Positions 32,213 to 41,041 of a stretch of 64,000 bases of DNA are shown here, piece by piece. The notes under the pieces were generated by a model. That model did no database searches. It saw nothing but the letters and a program-made list of their open reading frames with translations, and had not been told where the DNA came from. The first letter of the stretch is position 1; the number at the start of each line of letters is the position of its first letter. The stretch is from Mycobacterium sp. IS-1590. Its GTDB lineage: Bacteria > Actinomycetota > Actinomycetes > Mycobacteriales > Mycobacteriaceae. The stretch is taken from positions 1 to 64,000 of the forward strand of contig NZ_LQIW01000051.1 in the NCBI RefSeq assembly GCF_001500025.1, in the 5' to 3' direction. A program made the position numbers and the translations under genes.

Positions 32213-33667
32213 TTACTTGTTGTTGTCCGAGTTCGGCTTGTTTCCGCCGTCGTTGCCGCCGGCGCCGTTGTCACCGGGTGTGGTGCCCTGTGTCGTGCCA
32301 GTCGGCGCGCCGCCCGCCGGATCGGTCTTCTTCGAAACGTCGATGTCCACGTCCACTTTCGCGCCTTCACCCGTCGCGGCCTGCGTACCGGTCTTGGCGC
32401 CAGGGGAGAAGTTCAACGAATTCCTCACCAGGTCGCGAGCCGACGGCTGCCTCTTCGGGAGCAAGTTCTTTGGCAGCAGGCCGGTGAGACGCCGGCTCTC
32501 CTGCTTGACGGGCTTCGGCTGCTCTGAGGCCGGCTTCGGACCGGTTTCATTCTTCGCCTCCGGCGCTGTCTGCAGCGAGACTTCCGGTGCATCCGCTGAG
32601 AGGGCCATGCGCTGATTGCCCGTCACCCCGGGGGTGACCTCCGGGCCTGTCGGGGCTTCAGTGCGGACGACGACGTCTTCGATCGCGCCGTTGATCCGCT
32701 CGGTCGCGCTCCACACTCCGTTGCGGAAGTTCTCGACCAGGTTGCCCGGTCCGCCCAGCGGCGCCGGAAGCGCATCGCGCAGTCCGTAGAGCGCCGGGTC
32801 GGCCACCCACAGCGGGCCGTCGACGATGTTCTCCACCGCGGCGAGCGCCGCTTCGGTGTCGCCCTGGGCGACCGCGGCCGCCACCTGGACGACGCCCACC
32901 GGACCGAGCACGGTGGCGGCAGCGAGACGCAATGTCGACGCAATAGCACCCTGCGTCACGCGAGAGAACGCATCGATCGGTCCGTCCACCGGCACATACG
33001 CGACCGGTCCGGGCCGTTCGAACGCCTCGATGGTTCCGTCGACGAAGCGCTGCACCAACGCGCCCGGGTCCTGCAAGCCCTCGTTGATCTCGAGGGTGAG
33101 CTTGTACAGCTGGTCGCGAATCGTTGCGACCAGCCCGTCCGGCCCGCCGAGCGGTGCAGGCAGCGCGTCACGCAAGGCGAACAGCGCGGGGTCGATCGCC
33201 CACAGCGGCGCGTCGACGATGTTCTTCACGAACGCCTCGAAGGCCTCGGTGCCGTCGCCCTCGCTGATGGCCTGCGCGAGTTCGATCAGGCGTAGGGGCG
33301 CGAGCGCGGTGGACCCGATCCGCAGCGCCGATGCGGCGAATCCCTGGCCGATGCGGCCAACACTCTCAAACCCGGTGACCGGGTCGTAGTCGTTGACGGC
33401 TTCCCCGCCCGGCCGGTTGAACGCGGCGAGGGTGCCCTCGATGAAGTCCTCCAGCACCGCGCCGGGTGCGAATATCTCCAGCAAAGCCTGCTGCGCTTCG
33501 AACTGACGCTGGATTTCGCTGGTGTTCGCGGCCATCAGCGCCACGTCGTGCGATCGGCTCTCCGCCTGCATGGTCGCTGGTGCCGGTGCGATCGGACCGG
33601 CGGCGATGACGCCTGCCCCCACAAGTGCCACCCCGGTCGTCACGTATTTCTTGGCGCTGCCCTTCAT
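32213..33667 (-). CDS. Exported protein with two long internal repeats
   Basis: A 484-residue protein with a signal (MKGSAKKYVTTGVALVGAGV) ending near residue 30. Two copies of a unit of about 120 residues follow (roughly 65-190 and 190-310). Each starts FxxGTxxAFxRPG, contains NIVDxPLWxxDPALxxLRD and ends ALPAPLGGP followed by an amphipathic helix. The C-terminal 170 residues are disordered and rich in Pro, Lys, Gly and Asn, ending NKPNSDNNK. I know no function; mycobacteria carry related PE-less repeat proteins. ATG 33667 follows a GGGAGGGG site by 4 bases; upstream ATG/GTG codons lack a signal peptide. Confidence 0.75.
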   Translation of the reverse strand: MKGSAKKYVTTGVALVGAGVIAAGPIAPAPATMQAESRSHDVALMAANTSEIQRQFEAQQALLEIFAPGAVLEDFIEGTLAAFNRPGGEAVNDYDPVTGFESVGRIGQGFAASALRIGSTALAPLRLIELAQAISEGDGTEAFEAFVKNIVDAPLWAIDPALFALRDALPAPLGGPDGLVATIRDQLYKLTLEINEGLQDPGALVQRFVDGTIEAFERPGPVAYVPVDGPIDAFSRVTQGAIASTLRLAAATVLGPVGVVQVAAAVAQGDTEAALAAVENIVDGPLWVADPALYGLRDALPAPLGGPGNLVENFRNGVWSATERINGAIEDVVVRTEAPTGPEVTPGVTGNQRMALSADAPEVSLQTAPEAKNETGPKPASEQPKPVKQESRRLTGLLPKNLLPKRQPSARDLVRNSLNFSPGAKTGTQAATGEGAKVDVDIDVSKKTDPAGGAPTGTTQGTTPGDNGAGGNDGGNKPNSDNNK

Positions 33668-34194
33668 GAGCCCCTCCCTGGTTTGCGCGCGTGTTACGGA
33701 TAGCAACCTACGCCCGCGTCGATACCGAAGGCAAGTCGCCCCAAGTTTCCTACCCAGACGGATTGCTGCTATCGGCCGGCTGGGCCGCCGATGCCGGGGC
33801 AACTACCTGCTAAAACGGCTTTGAAGGGCTTGAAAGTGATCATGAAAGCGCTGTGAGACCTTCGCTGGCACGTAGGCGTCCTTCAGGCAAGCGCCTGCGA
33901 AGCAAGCGGTTTGGCAAATAGATCCCGCGTGGGCTGCGGGGTTGCTGACACTTTCCGCTGATGAGTCGTGAGGAGCGCGCGCGCCGCTTCGGTCGGATGG
34001 TCGATGGAGCAGCGTCGCGCCGCTGTCCAGTTTGCGAAGAGCGGCGGGCGGCCGGCGCTCCGAGCTGGGGGCTTGCGCGACCAGCTGGGGCGGGCCGAGG
34101 TGCCACGAGGTAGGTGAGCAAACGGGTGACGCCGGATGTGTGGCGCCATCGAGGAGGCGACGCGGCCACCGCTACCGGGCGGCCGGCGTCACGC
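33668..34194. other. Intergenic stretch without a clear gene
   Basis: A 527-base gap between two minus-strand genes. Open frames here are GC-biased shadows (33840-34169) without motifs or ribosome sites. The right part should contain the 3' end region of the ectoine operon; no strong terminator hairpin with T run was found there. The left part probably holds the promoter of the exported repeat protein. Confidence 0.4.
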
Positions 34195-35109
34195 TCACTG
34201 CACCAGTGACGGGGTGCTGAAGGGTTGGCTGTCCCTGGCAGCCAGATATTCGGGCCTCGGAGTCTCGGCTCGGTAGGGCGCCACGAGCTGGTTCTCCACC
34301 GAGTTGAAGACCAGGAAGACGTTCGAACGCGGGAACGGCGTGATGTTCGAGCCCGACCCGTGCATCACGTTCGAGTCGAACCACAGCGCGGTGCCGGCGG
34401 GCCCGGTGATCTGGTCGATGCCGTAGCGGGCGGCGGCCTCGGTGAGCGTCGCCCGGCTCGGGACGCCGATCTCCTGCTTGACCAGGGAAGAGGTGTGGTT
34501 GTTGCGCGGGGTCGCCCCGACGCAGGGGTAGAACGTCTTGTGCGAACCCGGCATCACCATCAGGGAGCCGTTGTAGGGGAAGTTCTCGGTCAGCGAGATC
34601 GAACACGACACGGCCCGCATGGCGGGCATGCCGTCCTCGGCGTGCCAGGTTTCGAAATCGGAGTGCCAGTAGAACCCGGTCCCGGTGAATCCCGGCATCA
34701 GGTTGATCCGTGCCTGGTGCAGGTAGACGTCACTGCCCAGCAGTTGACGGGCCACGGGCAAAACGGTGTCGAGGGTGACCACCTCGGCGATGACATCGCT
34801 GAACAGGTGAGGCTGGAACACCGACCGGATGCTGCCCCCGGGCTCGCGGATGATCCGCGGATCTTCCGGGTCGGCCTTGGCGCCGATGTTGTCGAGCTCG
34901 CCGCGCAATGTCGACAGCCAGTTGTCGTCCACTGCCGAACGCTGCACCAGGTAACCGTTGGCCTCGATCGACTGCAGGTCGGTCTCGAACAGCGGACCGG
35001 CCGACTCCCGGCCCCACACCGTGGGCTCGGCACGCGGGATCGGATCACTCGGTTCCGCCAGCCGAGTGGGATATCGGTCCCTGGTGTCGGTAAACCTGTT
35101 GTCGCTCAA
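34195..35109 (-). CDS. ectD: Ectoine 5-hydroxylase
   Basis: A 304-residue 2-oxoglutarate/Fe(II) dioxygenase. The PhyH-family core shows GFYWHSDFETWHAEDGMP (iron His and Asp), SLTENFPYNGSLMVMPGSHK, and the second iron His in WFDSNVMHGSGSN. FYWHSDFETWH is the EctD signature. It converts ectoine to 5-hydroxyectoine. TTG 35109 overlaps the ectC stop (TTGA), so translation is coupled; the open frame reaches 35214, but the extra part is ectC sequence in another frame. Last gene of ectABCD. Confidence 0.95.
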   Translation of the reverse strand: MSDNRFTDTRDRYPTRLAEPSDPIPRAEPTVWGRESAGPLFETDLQSIEANGYLVQRSAVDDNWLSTLRGELDNIGAKADPEDPRIIREPGGSIRSVFQPHLFSDVIAEVVTLDTVLPVARQLLGSDVYLHQARINLMPGFTGTGFYWHSDFETWHAEDGMPAMRAVSCSISLTENFPYNGSLMVMPGSHKTFYPCVGATPRNNHTSSLVKQEIGVPSRATLTEAAARYGIDQITGPAGTALWFDSNVMHGSGSNITPFPRSNVFLVFNSVENQLVAPYRAETPRPEYLAARDSQPFSTPSLVQ

Positions 35110-35501
35110 CTTGCTTGCACCGCCGGAGGAGGGTAGGCACCGGTCTCGTCGTGGACCTCTTGACCGGTCACGGGAGGGTTGAATACACACAGCATCCGCA
35201 GCTGAGTATGGCACGTGACGCGGTGGCGTTCATGGCCGTCGAGCAGATACATGGTGCCGGGCGCAAGCGGGTGTTCCTCGCCGGTCTCGTGGTTGGTGAG
35301 GGTGCCGGTGCCCTCGACCACCCACACCGCCTCGACATGGTGGCGGTAGTGGAACTCGTTGACGGAGTTCGCGTTGATCGTGGTCTCGTGGAAGGAGAAA
35401 CCGACGCCGTCACCGGCCAAGATGATGCGCTTGGACCTCCAGTCCTTGGCCGACACGTCGCGTTCGGTCCCGGTGATCTCGTCAGTGGTGCGCACGATCA
35501 C
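35106..35501 (-). CDS. ectC: Ectoine synthase
   Basis: A 131-residue cupin: MIVRTTDEITGTERDV at the start, then HYRHHVEAVWVVEGTGTL, GTMYLLDGHERH and RMLCVFNPPVTGQEVHDE. The enzyme cyclises N-gamma-acetyl-diaminobutyrate to ectoine. GTG 35501 with AAAGGAG 6 bases upstream is used; the open frame runs back through ectB but only from here matches the family. It is third in the ectABCD operon, 26 bases after ectB, and overlaps ectD. Confidence 0.96.
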   Translation of the reverse strand: MIVRTTDEITGTERDVSAKDWRSKRIILAGDGVGFSFHETTINANSVNEFHYRHHVEAVWVVEGTGTLTNHETGEEHPLAPGTMYLLDGHERHRVTCHTQLRMLCVFNPPVTGQEVHDETGAYPPPAVQAS

Positions 35502-35527
35502 GTCGTGCTCCTTTCGGCGTGATGTGG

Positions 35528-36817
35528 TCAGGAAAGGGTGGCGGCCACCGAATCGGCCAGGATGTCGATGCCCGCGTCGAGATCCGACTCGGAAGTGGTC
35601 AGCGGGGGAAGCAGTTTGACGACCTCGTCGGAGGGCCCGCTGGTCTCCATGAGTACCCCGCGGTCGAACGCCGCGCGGCACACCGCCGATGCCATCGGCG
35701 CATCCTCGAACTTGAGTCCCTGCGCCATCCCGCGTCCGCGCGCGGTGACGCCCGGATACTTTCCGGCGATGGTTTCCAGCCGGTCCCGGATCTGCTGGCC
35801 CTTGGCGATCGTGTCGTCGCTGAATGTCTCGGTCTGCCAGAAGATCTCGAGCGCCTTGCTGGCGGTGACGAATGCCGGGTTGTGGCCTCGGAAGGTGCCG
35901 TTGTGTTCGCCGGGCGTCCACACGTCCAGGTCCCTGCGGAACAGGGTCAGTGCCATGGGAAGGCCGTACCCACTGATCGACTTGGACAGCGTGACGATGT
36001 CGGGGACGATGCCGGCCTCCTCGAAGCTGAAGAACCGGCCGGTTCGCCCGCAGCCCATCTGCACATCGTCGACGATCAACAGGATCTCGCGGCGGCTGCA
36101 CAACTCGGCGAGCGCCTGCAACCACTCCATGCGCGCGACGTTGAGACCGCCCTCACCCTGCACGGTTTCGACGATCACCGCGGCCGGATGGTTGAGCCCG
36201 CCGCCCGAGTCGTCGAGCACGCGCTCGAACCAGTGAAAGTCCTCGGTGGCGCCGCCGAAGTAGTTGTCGTAAGGCATCGGTGTGGCGTGCACCAGCGGAA
36301 TACCGGCGCCGGCCCGCTTCATCGAGTTACCGGTGACCGACAACGCGCCCAGGGTCATGCCGTGAAATGCGTTGGTGAAGTTGATGATCGACTCGCGACC
36401 GGTGACTTTGCGGGCCAGCTTGAGCGCTGCCTCGACGGCGTTCGCGCCGGTCGGCCCGGGGAACTGCACCTTGTAGTCGAGATCGCGGGGTTTGAGGATG
36501 AGCTGCTCGAAATTCTGCAGGAACTCCGTCTTGGCAGCCGTCGCCATATCGAGCGAGTGCACGATGTTGTCGTTGGTCAGGTATTCGATCAACGGCCGCT
36601 TCAGCTCCGAGTTGTTGTGGCCGTAGTTCAGGGCGCCTGCTCCCGCGAAGAAGTCGAGGTAGCGCCGACCGGAGGTGTCGGTCAGCCACGATCCCTGGGC
36701 CACGGCCATGGTGGTCGGCCACCCGCGGCAGTAACTGCGCACTTCCGATTCGACGGAGCTATAGACCTCGGGAAGGTCTGATTCGTCGGGACGGGGGAGA
36801 GTTGCTGGCGTAGACAT
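35528..36817 (-). CDS. ectB: L-2,4-diaminobutyrate aminotransferase
   Basis: A 429-residue class III aminotransferase. PLP-site elements: FPGPTGANAVEAALKLAR, FTNAFHGMTLGAL, the Asp in LLIVDDVQMGCGRTGRFF, and the Schiff-base Lys in VTLSKSISGYGLPMAL. It makes diaminobutyrate from aspartate semialdehyde and glutamate, the first committed step of ectoine synthesis. It follows ectA by 17 bases. No specialised aspartokinase gene accompanies the cluster. Confidence 0.97.
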   Translation of the reverse strand: MSTPATLPRPDESDLPEVYSSVESEVRSYCRGWPTTMAVAQGSWLTDTSGRRYLDFFAGAGALNYGHNNSELKRPLIEYLTNDNIVHSLDMATAAKTEFLQNFEQLILKPRDLDYKVQFPGPTGANAVEAALKLARKVTGRESIINFTNAFHGMTLGALSVTGNSMKRAGAGIPLVHATPMPYDNYFGGATEDFHWFERVLDDSGGGLNHPAAVIVETVQGEGGLNVARMEWLQALAELCSRREILLIVDDVQMGCGRTGRFFSFEEAGIVPDIVTLSKSISGYGLPMALTLFRRDLDVWTPGEHNGTFRGHNPAFVTASKALEIFWQTETFSDDTIAKGQQIRDRLETIAGKYPGVTARGRGMAQGLKFEDAPMASAVCRAAFDRGVLMETSGPSDEVVKLLPPLTTSESDLDAGIDILADSVAATLS

Positions 36818-36834
36818 GTGTCCTTTCTGAGGGG

Positions 36835-37437
36835 TCAGTCGGCCAAAGGTGTGGTGATGGGTCCGATTCGGAGAATCGGCTCGTCCTCGTGGGATTGATC
36901 GGCGGCCAGGTGTGCGGCGGTGAACCGGGGCTCCTCGATGAGCGGCACCCCGTGTCGCCGAGCGAACGCGCCGAAGAACGCGCGCGAAGCCGAATTGCTC
37001 GGTGCGACCGTGGCCTCCACGGTGACGGGATGACCTCGGCGATTGGCGCGAACACGGTCAACAAGGCCGTCGAGCATCGCGCTGGCCAAGCCAGTTCCGC
37101 GCGCTGACGCCGAGACGGCCACCTGCCAGACGAAGAGGATCTCGGGGCGTTCCGGCGGATGGTAGCCAGTGATCAGGCCGCAGATCTCGTCGTCCTTCTC
37201 CGCGACGATGGAGGTACTGGCAAAGTCTGTGGCCATCAACAGGTACGTGTACGTGGAGTTCAGATCGAGCACTTTGGTCTCGGCCACGAGACGATGCATC
37301 GCGATGGCATCGCCCTCATTCGGCGAGCGGAGATGGTTCGTCCACGAATCGGGCTGCACTGCTGGCGCTTTCAGACCAGCTGCCCGCTGGGCCGGGACTG
37401 GGTCCCGGTCGCGAATGGTCACTTGCGTTGTCACCAC
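36835..37437 (-). CDS. ectA: L-2,4-diaminobutyrate acetyltransferase
   Basis: A 200-residue GNAT protein: LRSPNEGDAIAMHRLVAE, NSTYTYLLMATDFASTSIVAE, VWQVAVSASARGTGLASAMLDGL (acetyl-CoA binding) and NSASRAFFGAFAR. It acetylates diaminobutyrate at the gamma amino group. It is the first gene of ectABCD. The start may be TTG/GTG at 37434-37437; no strong ribosome site is visible. Length is typical for actinobacterial EctA. Confidence 0.94.
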   Translation of the reverse strand: MVTTQVTIRDRDPVPAQRAAGLKAPAVQPDSWTNHLRSPNEGDAIAMHRLVAETKVLDLNSTYTYLLMATDFASTSIVAEKDDEICGLITGYHPPERPEILFVWQVAVSASARGTGLASAMLDGLVDRVRANRRGHPVTVEATVAPSNSASRAFFGAFARRHGVPLIEEPRFTAAHLAADQSHEDEPILRIGPITTPLAD

Positions 37438-37794
37438 CGAACAAAATCATCGAATCACATCAGTTACGTCATCGGCGTTATGACCGTATGCCAGCAAAAA
37501 ATGACAGGCAAGTTTCGACTGGTCACGCACACCGCCGGGGTGCGCCCGTGCGCGGGGAGTTACCTGCGCGGATGCCCGGGTCTGAGACGGCGATCACTTG
37601 ATCAAGCCGTTATCGAACCGTGATCTATCGATGGCGTAAATGGTTCGTCGGCCTAACAACGGGTACGTTATGACGCATCCGTCAATGTGGATGGAGTGCC
37701 ATCCAGGACGCGGGCGTGTCGGGGTTTCGCGCTCTTGGGCGTCTGCCGATTCCGACTGCGCCGCGGACACAAATGACCATCCGGAGGGAATCTC
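37438..37794. promoter_or_regulatory. Divergent control region of ectABCD and a DUF732 gene
   Basis: A 357-base gap with an AT-rich segment near 37440-37505. It should hold the osmotically controlled ect promoter on the minus strand and the promoter of the secreted protein at 37795. I could not define -10/-35 boxes or a clear operator. Confidence 0.4.
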
Positions 37795-38076
37795 GTGCGA
37801 CGCCTCATCGGCCTTCTGATCGGCGCCACCGCCGCCGCAGTCGTCTTCGCCGCGCCCGCAGCGGCCGATCAGGCGGAGTTTGTGCGCAAGCTCCAAGAGC
37901 AGTACGTCTTCCTGTCCGCGGACCAACTCATCGCAGCGGGCAACAAGGTCTGCGCCAACGCGGCGCGCGGTGTGCCCGCTGCCGACTCGATGCTGATGGT
38001 GCGCGAGGACCTGGGCGTCTCCGTTGCCGCCGCAGTGGACATCGTCAGCCTCTCGGTCAGCGAACTGGGCTGTTGA
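37795..38076 (+). CDS. DUF732 secreted protein
   Basis: A 93-residue exported protein. GTG 37795 has CGGAGGGAA 6-8 bases upstream. The signal LIGLLIGATAAAVVFAAPAAA is cleaved near DQAEF. The mature part shows DUF732 features: LSADQLIAAGNKVCANAARGVPAADS, then VAAAVDIVSLSVSELGC with two Cys. Function unknown. It is followed by the Ag85-like gene but separated by about 95 bases. Confidence 0.83.
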   Translation: MRRLIGLLIGATAAAVVFAAPAAADQAEFVRKLQEQYVFLSADQLIAAGNKVCANAARGVPAADSMLMVREDLGVSVAAAVDIVSLSVSELGC

Positions 38077-38172
38077 TCCGCCGCCGACGCAATGGCTGAG
38101 GTTTGGTAACAAGCTGGTCAAGCGGTGCGTGGCACGCCGAGCATGTCGATGCTGAGTTGCTAGCTTCCCGGC

Positions 38173-39132
38173 GTGAAATCGTCTGTGGGCAGACTCGGGG
38201 CTGCGCTGTTCGCGATGCTGGTTGTCTGGGCTGGAATCCAAACGCCGACGGCCGCTGCGTATTCGCGTGACGGGTTGCCGGTGGAGACGCTCGAGGTGCC
38301 GTCCCCGTCGATGGGCCGCAACATCCGGGTGCAGTTCCAGGGCGGCGGCCCGCATTCGGTGTACCTGCTCGACGGACTCCGCGCACAGGAAGATGCCAAC
38401 GGCTGGGACATCAACACCGGTGCGTTCGAATGGTTCTACGAGTCCGGTGTCTCGGTCGTCATGCCGGTGGGCGGACAGTCCAGCTTCTACACCGACTGGT
38501 ATCAGCCCGCGGCGGGAAGCGCGGGCACCGTGACCTACAAATGGGAGACCTTCCTGACCCAGGAACTACCCGCGTGGTTGGCGGCCAACCGGGGGCAGGC
38601 GCCGATCGGCAACGCCGTTGTGGGCCTTTCGATGTCGGGTAGCGCGGCGCTGACTCTGGCGGTATGGCATCCGCGACAATTCATCTTCGCCGGCTCACTG
38701 TCGGGCTACCTCAACCCGTCAAACGGTCTGTGGCCCACTCTGATCGGCTTCTCGATGAAAGATGCGGGCGGTTACAGCGCAGCCCACATGTGGGGGCCGA
38801 CGTCGGACCCGGCGTGGCGCCGCAACGATCCGATGGTCAACGTCAACACGCTGGTCGCCAACAACACCGCGCTGTGGGTTTACTGCGGAAACGGCGCGAC
38901 CTCTGAACTCGACGACGGCGCGAACTTCGGTGCGCAGTACAGCGCGCAGTTCCTCGAGAACATCACGCTGTCGACGAACAAAGAGTTCCAGCGCAAGTAC
39001 CTGGCGGCCGGCGGACGAAACGCGGTGTTCAACTTCCCAACCGACGGGACGCACACGTGGGCGTACTGGGGTTCACAGCTTCAAGCGATGAAGCCCGACC
39101 TGGTGCGCATCCTCGGAGGCGCCCGCCCCTGA
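38173..39132 (+). CDS. Antigen 85-family mycolyltransferase/esterase
   Basis: A 319-residue exported alpha/beta hydrolase. Signal cleaved near TAAAYSRDG. The mature protein follows Ag85: LEVPSPSMGRNIRVQFQGGG, VYLLDGLRAQEDANGWDINT, VMPVGGQSSFYTDWYQPA, the nucleophile GLSMSGSAALTLA and HTWAYWGSQL with the catalytic His. Ag85 enzymes transfer mycolates to trehalose and arabinogalactan. This copy lacks other fbp genes next to it. SMSG replaces the SMAG/SMAA of the main Ag85 enzymes. GTG 38173 is used; the ribosome site is weak. Confidence 0.9.
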   Translation: MKSSVGRLGAALFAMLVVWAGIQTPTAAAYSRDGLPVETLEVPSPSMGRNIRVQFQGGGPHSVYLLDGLRAQEDANGWDINTGAFEWFYESGVSVVMPVGGQSSFYTDWYQPAAGSAGTVTYKWETFLTQELPAWLAANRGQAPIGNAVVGLSMSGSAALTLAVWHPRQFIFAGSLSGYLNPSNGLWPTLIGFSMKDAGGYSAAHMWGPTSDPAWRRNDPMVNVNTLVANNTALWVYCGNGATSELDDGANFGAQYSAQFLENITLSTNKEFQRKYLAAGGRNAVFNFPTDGTHTWAYWGSQLQAMKPDLVRILGGARP

Positions 39133-39180
39133 CAGGGTTCGGTCATACGATGGCCGGGAACCGATTGTGTGGGGTGAGAC

Positions 39181-39888
39181 ATGACGGACACGCACGGGGG
39201 TCTCCACGACGAGATCGCACGGTTGGCACGCAGCCTGCACAGCCAGAAGAGCGCGGACATTGACGTCGACAATCTGGTCGACGAGGTGACCGCGACGGCG
39301 GTGCGCATCCTGCCGAATGTGCACCACGCGGGAATTTCGCTGGTGGATCCCAAAAGCCGGCGTGTGCGCTCGGTCGCGGCCACGGGCCCGGTGCCCAAGA
39401 ACCTCGACAACGTGCAGGAGGAACTCCAGCAGGGCCCCTGCATCGATGCCATCCACGAGCACGTGACGGTGCGGATCGACGACTTCGAAACCGAGGACCG
39501 GTGGCTCGAGTTCATCGGACGCGCCCTCGGAACAACCCCGGTGCGGTCCAGCTTGTCCATCCAGCTCTACACGCACGATTCGGAGATCGGCGCGCTCAAC
39601 CTCTACTCAGACCGCGCCCGCGCGTTCACACCCCACCTCGAGGACCTGGCGCTGGCGGTGGCGGCGCACGCAGCGATCGGTCTGGCGACCGCGCGCCGTG
39701 ACGACCAGTTCCACACCGCTCTCGCATCGCGCGACATCATCGGTCAGGCCAAAGGCATGATCATGGAGCGCTTCGGCGTCGATGCGTCCGCTGCGTTCGA
39801 CCTCCTGGTCAGGCTCTCCCAGGAGAAGAACACTGCGTTGCATCTGATCGCGGCGCAACTGGTGGACGCAGCACACCCACCGGAGTAG
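39181..39888 (+). CDS. GAF-ANTAR regulator
   Basis: A 235-residue protein with an N-terminal GAF domain (about 20-165; HHAGISLVDPKSRRVRSVAATG, LQQGPCIDAI, SSLSIQLYTHDSEIGALNLYS) and a C-terminal ANTAR RNA-binding domain (about 170-230; RDIIGQAKGMIMERFGVDASAAFDLLVRLSQ). ANTAR proteins bind paired RNA hexaloops and prevent termination. It begins a plus-strand group of signalling genes (STAS, RsbW, STAS). The GAF ligand is unknown. Confidence 0.92.
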   Translation: MTDTHGGLHDEIARLARSLHSQKSADIDVDNLVDEVTATAVRILPNVHHAGISLVDPKSRRVRSVAATGPVPKNLDNVQEELQQGPCIDAIHEHVTVRIDDFETEDRWLEFIGRALGTTPVRSSLSIQLYTHDSEIGALNLYSDRARAFTPHLEDLALAVAAHAAIGLATARRDDQFHTALASRDIIGQAKGMIMERFGVDASAAFDLLVRLSQEKNTALHLIAAQLVDAAHPPE

Positions 39889-40038
39889 GCCACAATCGAG
39901 CTTTTGAGCTGATGACCTGCGCGGACGGGTCCCCTTTGTACATCGGTCCCCTCGAGTCGCTACCCTGTGGCGGGTTAAGACTGCAGCCTCGGGGATCGGA
40001 TATGACCGCTACGGTGGTTGCCAAACAAGAGGTGAGGC

Positions 40039-40386
40039 TTGGACGGACAACTTTGCACCGAGAACTGGGTGGGACGCGTCGCTGTCGTCGCCGCCTCCGG
40101 TGATCTCGACATGCTCACGGCGCCGCAACTGCGCGACGCCGTGCAGGCGGCGTTGGGAAAGGATCCGGTGGGCTTGATCGTCGACTTGACCAGCGTCGAT
40201 TTCCTGGGGTCCGCGGGTATGCAGGTGCTGATGGAGACCCACAACCAGACCGATGGCACCGCGACGCGGTTCGCCGTCGTCGCGGACGGTTCGGCCACCA
40301 GCCGGCCCTTGAAGATCACGGGGATCGCCGATCTCATCGACCTGTTCTCCTCGTTGGACGCGGCGCTCGACAACCTCACTGCGTGA
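40039..40386 (+). CDS. STAS-domain anti-anti-sigma factor
   Basis: A 115-residue STAS protein: VAASGDLDMLTAPQLRDAV, LIVDLTSVDFLGSAGMQVLM with the phosphorylatable Ser in the FLGSAGM motif. Starts at TTG 40039 with a GAGGTG-like site ahead. Phosphorylation by an RsbW-type kinase would switch its partner binding. The likely kinase is encoded 33 bases downstream. Confidence 0.9.
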   Translation: MDGQLCTENWVGRVAVVAASGDLDMLTAPQLRDAVQAALGKDPVGLIVDLTSVDFLGSAGMQVLMETHNQTDGTATRFAVVADGSATSRPLKITGIADLIDLFSSLDAALDNLTA

Positions 40387-40418
40387 GCTCGGACCGGACG
40401 GGGTAATCAGACAGGACC

Positions 40419-40868
40419 ATGAACGCTCCGTCAGAACTTGGCTTCTCGAGCAACGGCCCCGCAGACGCGCACACCGTTGCCGAGTTCCGCGGTGCCTTCA
40501 AGCATTGGCTGGGGACCCATTTCGCACTCGACGCCGACCGCCTCAGCGACATCTTGCTGGCTGTGAACGAAGCTCTGACCAACGCCGCTGAATTCGCATA
40601 TGTCCAGGCTGGACGAGCCGGAACCATGTCGGTGACGGCTCGTTACGATGCCGGGGATCGGCGTCTGGTCGCCACCATCTCCGACCACGGAGCCTGGCTG
40701 GAGAAAGAACCCGACGGCAAGCCGAACACCCGCGGTCGCGGCATCGAGTTGATGCGCGCCCTGTCCGATCGGGCCACCATCGACAGCACGGCGTCGGGCA
40801 CCCGCGTGCAGCTCGAGTTCGACGATTGCCCGCTCGCCTCTCAAGAGCCTTTCGCCACTTCTGCCTGA
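40419..40868 (+). CDS. RsbW-type anti-sigma kinase (HATPase)
   Basis: A 149-residue GHKL ATPase: N box VNEALTNAAEFAY, G1 ISDHGAW and G2 GRGIELMRALSD. Such proteins bind a sigma factor and phosphorylate a STAS antagonist. No sigma factor is in the window, so the target is unknown. It is flanked by STAS genes at 40039 and 41042 in the same orientation. Confidence 0.88.
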   Translation: MNAPSELGFSSNGPADAHTVAEFRGAFKHWLGTHFALDADRLSDILLAVNEALTNAAEFAYVQAGRAGTMSVTARYDAGDRRLVATISDHGAWLEKEPDGKPNTRGRGIELMRALSDRATIDSTASGTRVQLEFDDCPLASQEPFATSA

Positions 40869-41041
40869 TTCGTGTTTGACCGGCCGACGAGGCGGGTACA
40901 GGACGCATCGCTGACTTCCATCGCAGAAAGCGAGCGCAGGCATGGGCGGAAACTTCCCGGGCGTCGCGGGCGCCCCACCCGGTATCTGCGCCGAGCGCGG
41001 AGCCAGGCAGCGGTAATCCGGACGCGGTCGGGAATCCAGAA

